The notes under the pieces: model-generated
Database searches by the model: none
Seen by the model: the letters and a program-made list of their open reading frames with translations, nothing else
What the model was told of the DNA's origin: nothing
Part shown: positions 23,457 to 26,665 of the stretch, one piece after another
Numbering within the stretch: the stretch's first letter is position 1
How the letters are laid out: every line of letters starts with the position of its first letter
Position numbers and translations under genes: made by a program
From: Pseudomonadota bacterium
GTDB lineage: Bacteria > Pseudomonadota > Alphaproteobacteria > Rhizobiales > Rhizobiaceae
Direction of reading: 5' to 3'
DNA: 26,665 nt
NCBI GenBank assembly: GCA_023451735.1
Contig: JAEXYH010000054.1
Span: forward strand, 1-26,665

Positions 23457-24497
23457 TCAGTTCGCGATCTCGCGGTTCCAGCGATCGGTGATTGCGGGGC
23501 GCTTGGCATTGACCTCAGCCCAGTCGAACAGACGCAGATTTTCGATCGAGCCGCCGGTGCCCCAGGGCAGCTTGCGTTCGATATCGGCCGAAAACTTCAC
23601 GCCGGTGATTGCCGGCCCGAGATAGAGCCGTTCGGCAAGGCAGGTCGCCGCTTCGGGCGTGAGCGCCGTGTCGATGAACTGTGCCGCGGCTTCCGCATTC
23701 TTCGTGCCCTTGACGATGTGCATGCGTGCATCGGTGGCCCAGACGCCTTCCTTTGGCACGGCAAAGCCGATCGGCAGGCCGGCGTCGACCAGATCCCAGG
23801 CACCGACGTTGAAATGCGCGCCGATGACGACCTCGTTGCTCTGGAACGCGTTGGAAGCGGAGCCGGACGTATCATAGAGAAGGCCGGAATCCAGCGTCTT
23901 AAGCTTGGCGAACGTCGCGTCGAGACTTTCCGACGTATCGCCGAAGGCGCCGGCGAGGAAGATGACGAAAGGCACGCCGGCGGAATTGTTGGGCGACGGA
24001 ATGGCGACGGCACCGGCATAGGCCTCGTTCCACAGTTCTTCCCAGCTCGGCGGCGCTTCGGCGACTTCCGACGTGTTGTAGATCAGGCCGAGCGAGTAAT
24101 ATCCGGCGCTGACGGCGAAGACGTGATCGCCGTTCTTGTAGGCGGCCTGCGGTTGAAGCGCGCCGGCATTGGCGAGCGTCGCCAGATCGATCGGAGCAAG
24201 AACGCCGGCTTCTTCGGCTATTTCGCTGATGCCGCCGTCCATGTAAGCGACGTCGATCACCGCATCGCCGGACTGCTGCTGCAGCTTGGAGAGCGTGGTC
24301 GTGGAGTTGCCGATCTCGGCAACGACCTTGATTCCGGTCGCCTTCAAGAAGGGCTGGGCGACGCAGGCGTCGAAGGCTTCACCCCAGTTGCCACCATAAT
24401 AGGCAACCGTGATCGACTGCGGTGCGGTCTGCGCAACACCCGTCTGAGGCAGGCTGAATAGGCTGGCGACCGAGGCAAACAATATGCGTTTCATCAT
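23457..24497 (-). CDS. Polyamine-type ABC transporter substrate-binding protein (PotD-like)
   Basis: 346 residues. Signal peptide MMKRILFASVASLFSLPQTG with a cut near VAQ-TAPQ, then SITVAYYGGNWGEAFDACVAQPFLKATGIKVVAEIG, followed by DVAYMDGGISEIAEEAGVL, VFAVSAGYYSLGLIYNTSEV, PPSWEELWNEAYAGAVAIPSP and NAEAAAQFIDTAL, typical of family-1 spermidine/putrescine-like binders. These also bind amino-acid betaines and other small cations. GGAG lies seven bases before ATG 24497; longer frames reach into the divergent promoter region. It is first in a leftward operon: binder, ATPase, two permeases, racemase-family enzyme. Confidence 0.9.
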   Translation of the reverse strand: MMKRILFASVASLFSLPQTGVAQTAPQSITVAYYGGNWGEAFDACVAQPFLKATGIKVVAEIGNSTTTLSKLQQQSGDAVIDVAYMDGGISEIAEEAGVLAPIDLATLANAGALQPQAAYKNGDHVFAVSAGYYSLGLIYNTSEVAEAPPSWEELWNEAYAGAVAIPSPNNSAGVPFVIFLAGAFGDTSESLDATFAKLKTLDSGLLYDTSGSASNAFQSNEVVIGAHFNVGAWDLVDAGLPIGFAVPKEGVWATDARMHIVKGTKNAEAAAQFIDTALTPEAATCLAERLYLGPAITGVKFSADIERKLPWGTGGSIENLRLFDWAEVNAKRPAITDRWNREIAN

Positions 24498-24640
24498 GTG
24501 ATATCTCCGTCTCTGGGGTTGCGCTTTGTGCGCTTGGGACCGCTGTCCAGCTTCGACCATAACAAGAGCTGCAGGATCCATATTGAATAATTCGGACACA
24601 TGATTGAACATTACCGACAACTTGAGGTGGGGAGAGAGCG

Positions 24641-25642
24641 ATGCCGAAAGCGCAGGAAAAAGGGTTCGAGCTTCGTATCGCCTTCATATTGCAGAACAAG
24701 TTTACGCTCGCCGCCTTTTCCGGTTTCATCGACGCGCTTCGGCTGGCTGCCGACGACGCGGCGAAGAGCCGCCAGATCCGTGTCGGATGGGAGGTCTATT
24801 CGCTGACCGGAGGCCAGGTTTACGCCAGTTGCGGTGTCAGCATCGCGACCCTGCCTGCGCCGCGTGACGCGGAGGGTTTCGACTATGTCGCGGTTTGCGG
24901 CGGCAACAGTTTCAACGACGATACGCCGTCGCCGGCCCTGATGCAGTTCATCCGATCTGCCCATGCGCGCGGGGTCGGGCTGCTCGGCATCTGCACGGGA
25001 AGCTTCGCGCTGGCGCGGGCCGGACTGGTCGATGCTCGCCGCTACTGCATCCACTGGAATGTGTTGGAAGCGTTCAAGAGCCGGTTTCCCTGCGCGCAGA
25101 TATCGCTGGACAGGATCTTCGTCGACGAAGGCGATGTGATCACCTGCGCTGGATCCACCGCAGCGATCGATCTTGCCCTCTATCTTCTCGTGCGTCACTG
25201 TGGTTCGGAAAGGGCGCAGCAGGTGATGCGCCACATGATGCTCACCTCTATGCGCCCGGCAAGCGTACCGCAGGCGCATTTCTTTGAGATGCCCGCTGAT
25301 GGTACCGACAGCCGTGTACGAAAAGCGCTGCACTTCATGGAGCAGCGGCTTGATCAGCCGCCAAACAATCTTGCGATTGCGCGCTATTGTGCAATCTCGC
25401 ATCGCCAGCTTGAGCGATTATTTCGGGCAAATCTGGGTCTGACAATCGGGCAAGTCTTCAGGAATATGCGACTGAACTACGGACGTTACTTGCTTTCGAG
25501 GGGTTCGTTGACTGTGTTGGAGATAGCCAACATCACCGGCTTTGCAGATACCGCGCACTTTTCTCGAGAGTTTCGCAAAGCCTTTGGCAATACTCCAAGC
25601 AACTATCGAGCATCGGCTGCCTTAGTAACCATTGACGCCTGA
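24641..25642 (+). CDS. GlxA-type transcriptional regulator (DJ-1/PfpI domain plus AraC HTH)
   Basis: 333 residues. The N-terminal class-I glutamine-amidotransferase-like fold is shown by LRIAFILQNKFTLAAFSGFIDALRLA, FDYVAVCGGNS, the elbow LLGICTGSFALARAGL (Cys118), RYCIHWN (His138) and DEGDVITCAGSTAAIDLALYLL. The C-terminal AraC domain (about residues 230-325) has LAIARYCAISHRQLERLFRANLGLTIGQVFRNMRLNYGRYLL and IANITGFADTAHFSREFRKAFGNTPSNYR. Such regulators often activate catabolism of quaternary amines, carnitine, betaines or arginine. It is divergent from the ABC/racemase operon across 143 bases, so it is probably that operon's activator. GGGGAGAG precedes the ATG. Confidence 0.9.
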   Translation: MPKAQEKGFELRIAFILQNKFTLAAFSGFIDALRLAADDAAKSRQIRVGWEVYSLTGGQVYASCGVSIATLPAPRDAEGFDYVAVCGGNSFNDDTPSPALMQFIRSAHARGVGLLGICTGSFALARAGLVDARRYCIHWNVLEAFKSRFPCAQISLDRIFVDEGDVITCAGSTAAIDLALYLLVRHCGSERAQQVMRHMMLTSMRPASVPQAHFFEMPADGTDSRVRKALHFMEQRLDQPPNNLAIARYCAISHRQLERLFRANLGLTIGQVFRNMRLNYGRYLLSRGSLTVLEIANITGFADTAHFSREFRKAFGNTPSNYRASAALVTIDA

Positions 25643-25945
25643 GGAAGCCGATCTGGAGTGCGACCTTGCCTTATTCAATCGAGAAGACCTCTATAAGATA
25701 AGGTCTTGATGGGACATGAACGCACGACCCTTTCGTTTGGTGGTCGCGACTTTATCGATTTTCCCAATCTTGGCAGCTACTTGCTTCTAAAAATGGCAGG
25801 TCATCGAGCGGTCTGTGGCCCAGTTCGACGGGTTCACTTCAACAAGAGGTCAGCATTCCCATCCGGCTAACATGCGTGCCACTCCGATCTATGTATGAGA
25901 CACCAGCTCATTATGCCCGCCCCACGGCACTTACATTTGTTATAT
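25643..25945. other. Gene-free stretch before the right-hand module
   Basis: About 300 bases with no gene I can support. It holds a seven-base-pair inverted repeat, AAGACCT (25684-25690) and AGGTCTT (25701-25707), with a ten-base loop and no T-run, possibly a weak end signal for the regulator gene. Motif copy D overlaps its right arm. Confidence 0.4.
25700..25730 (-). repeat. Copy D (divergent) of the dispersed tRNA-3'-end-like motif
   Basis: The plus strand reads AAGGTCTTGATGGGA, CAT, GAACGCACGACCC. Aligned to copy B (AAGCTCTTGATAGGA, TC, GAACCTGCGACCC) it differs at a few positions and by one inserted base. On the minus strand it gives GGGTCGTGCGTTCATGTCCC followed by ATCAAGACCTT, again like a T-arm and acceptor strand. 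It is the least certain of the four copies. Confidence 0.35.
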
Positions 25946-25973
25946 TTGACAAAGTAAGCGGATACACTCTAAT
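25946..25973 (+). promoter_or_regulatory. Strong promoter of the winged-helix/nucleotidyltransferase module
   Basis: TTGACA at 25946-25951, a 16-base spacer, then TCTAAT at 25968-25973 (five of six matches to TATAAT). The start point would fall near 25980, inside the palindrome that follows, so a protein bound there would block transcription. Confidence 0.65.
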
Positions 25974-25998
25974 GTCCTCAGTCCTAGGACAAAGGACA
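25973..25998. promoter_or_regulatory. Nested four-half-site palindrome, probable autoregulatory operator
   Basis: The 26 bases read TGTCCT-N2-GTCCTAGGAC-N2-AGGACA. The centre (25981-25990) is a perfect ten-base palindrome, and the outer hexamers are perfect complements of each other, so GTCCT occurs twice and AGGAC twice with twofold symmetry. It starts at the last base of the -10 and ends seven bases before the start codon at 26005, covering the likely transcription start and part of the ribosome site. This is the expected position for binding by the winged-helix protein encoded next, as in toxin-antitoxin autoregulation. Confidence 0.7.
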
Positions 25999-26004
25999 GA
26001 TACA

Positions 26005-26574
26005 ATGAAAAGTCAGGATATTGTCGTCCTGCTGAAATTGATCAGCTTGCAGGATCAAGAGCTCGAGAAGGGCTCAGAGCGATTGCGATCGGAATCGATT
26101 GGCGGGGATCCCTATGCTGTCCGAAATCTGGAAAATCTCACGGGCATCAGCAAAACAGAAATTGCCCAATCCATCAAGCGAAGCGTAGCATCCGGTATCG
26201 CGCGGAAGGACAACGCGAAAAATGAACCACGCCCACACCGACGAAACCTGTTCAACTTCATCATTCACGGTTTGAGGTTCGTGTTCCCCGCAAACCCGGC
26301 CTCAATGCAACGCGGCATCCCGACGGCGTTCGCGGCCCCTATGCTCGACGGATTGCTCGTCAGTGGCGGAAGCTACAACTACGTGTGGCCATACGCCGAA
26401 GGGCGAGAGATGGGGCAATCGGTGAAACCTTTGTTCAAGAGCGTGCCGGAAGCAGCCTTGAAAGACCAGCACCTCTACGAATATCTGGCTCTGGTCGATG
26501 CCATCAGACTTGGCAACCAGCGCGAAGTTGGACTGGCGAGCGATCACCTCAAATCAAGGATGCTCGCGAAATGA
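26005..26574 (+). CDS. Winged-helix (MarR-like) protein, putative antitoxin/repressor of a nucleotidyltransferase module
   Basis: 189 residues from ATG 26005; the ribosome site is AGGACA inside the operator. Longer frames from 25876 cross the promoter, so I reject them. Residues 3-70 look like a winged helix: QDIVVLLKLISLQ, a linker, then YAVRNLENLTGISKTEIAQSIKRSVASGIA as the helix-turn-helix. The C-terminal part has FPANPASMQRGIPTAFAAPML, VWPYAEGREMGQSVKPLFKSVPEAAL and LYEYLALVDAIRLG, which I recognise only as a conserved pattern in MarR-like or hypothetical proteins next to nucleotidyltransferase genes. Its stop overlaps the next start (ATGA), so translation is coupled. A repressor/antitoxin role is inferred from the operator, gene order and partner. 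Confidence 0.7.
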   Translation: MKSQDIVVLLKLISLQDQELEKGSERLRSESIGGDPYAVRNLENLTGISKTEIAQSIKRSVASGIARKDNAKNEPRPHRRNLFNFIIHGLRFVFPANPASMQRGIPTAFAAPMLDGLLVSGGSYNYVWPYAEGREMGQSVKPLFKSVPEAALKDQHLYEYLALVDAIRLGNQREVGLASDHLKSRMLAK

Positions 26575-26665
26575 CTGAGATCCGCGAGCAGCTGTTGGAG
26601 ATGCTGAAGGCCGTCGCTACCGCTCTTGGCGATGACCTCCGCAACCGTCTCGTCTTTGTCGGAGG
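26571..26665 (+). CDS. Nucleotidyltransferase (AbiEii-like), N-terminal fragment cut by the window edge
   Basis: ATG at 26571 overlaps the previous stop codon. The 31 visible codons read MTEIREQLLEMLKAVATALG, then DDLRNRLVFVGG, and run off the right edge. A helical opening followed by a strand and VFVGG is the start of the nucleotidyltransferase fold found in AbiEii/AbiGii-type toxins and their relatives, where GG precedes the DxD metal site. The DxD is outside the window, so the enzyme class is a reasoned guess. As the second gene behind a winged-helix repressor, it would be the toxin or effector. Confidence 0.55.
   Translation, partial: MTEIREQLLEMLKAVATALGDDLRNRLVFVG

Noticed and set aside
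23409..24461. Plus-strand open frame of 350 codons
   Set aside because: Antisense shadow of the PotD-like gene, which has a signal peptide and family motifs.
1..26665. CRISPR array, intact insertion sequence or replication origin
   Set aside because: No regularly spaced repeats, transposase motifs, terminal inverted repeats around a transposase, or rep genes were seen.

Overview
The window looks like accessory DNA of a Rhizobiaceae-type alphaproteobacterium (Agrobacterium, Rhizobium or Sinorhizobium), probably from a large plasmid, secondary replicon or genomic island. The evidence is the GC-rich coding style, three complete or partial ABC importer operons each with its own regulator, a sorbitol/galactitol-type polyol locus, and relics of conjugation and toxin-antitoxin genes. 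No replication gene, rRNA, intact tRNA, CRISPR array or intact insertion sequence was seen.

Bases 1-7172 form a polyol catabolic locus. Leftward run a tagatose kinase (PfkB family), a PF08013 GatZ/KbaZ-type tagatose-6-phosphate epimerase and the start of a sugar ABC permease. Rightward run the polyol-binding protein, a SmoS/GatDH-like short-chain dehydrogenase, a zinc medium-chain dehydrogenase and a LacI-family regulator. This matches the galactitol/D-altritol to D-tagatose to D-tagatose-6-P to D-fructose-6-P route described in Agrobacterium. A TTGACA promoter with a 17-base palindrome just downstream lies in the divergent intergenic region.

Bases 7191-9951 are a gene graveyard: a frameshifted nucleotidyltransferase-fold gene, a frameshifted ParE toxin beside an intact RelB-like antitoxin, and a multiply broken TraG/VirD4 coupling-protein remnant.

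Bases 10066-19386 hold a six-gene peptide/nickel-type ABC importer operon ending in a TRZ/ATZ-type amidohydrolase. It is divergent from an MFS transporter and an IclR regulator, across an intergenic region that contains a 35-base near-perfect palindrome.

Bases 19762-25642 hold a polyamine-type ABC importer operon ending in a proline-racemase-superfamily enzyme that has Gly where the second catalytic residue normally sits. It is divergent from a GlxA-like (DJ-1/PfpI plus AraC) regulator. A perfect 18-bp hairpin closes the operon.

Bases 25946-26665 hold the best candidate for a less described system: a winged-helix-like protein overlapping by ATGA the start of a nucleotidyltransferase gene that is cut by the window edge. 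The pair lies behind a strong promoter with a nested four-half-site palindrome between the -10 and the start codon, which looks like an autoregulated toxin-antitoxin-like module. A short motif resembling a tRNA T-arm and 3' end occurs four times in one orientation. Two copies bracket the relB/parE pair, one abuts a possible PIN-toxin relic, and one lies about 275 bases before the right-hand module.
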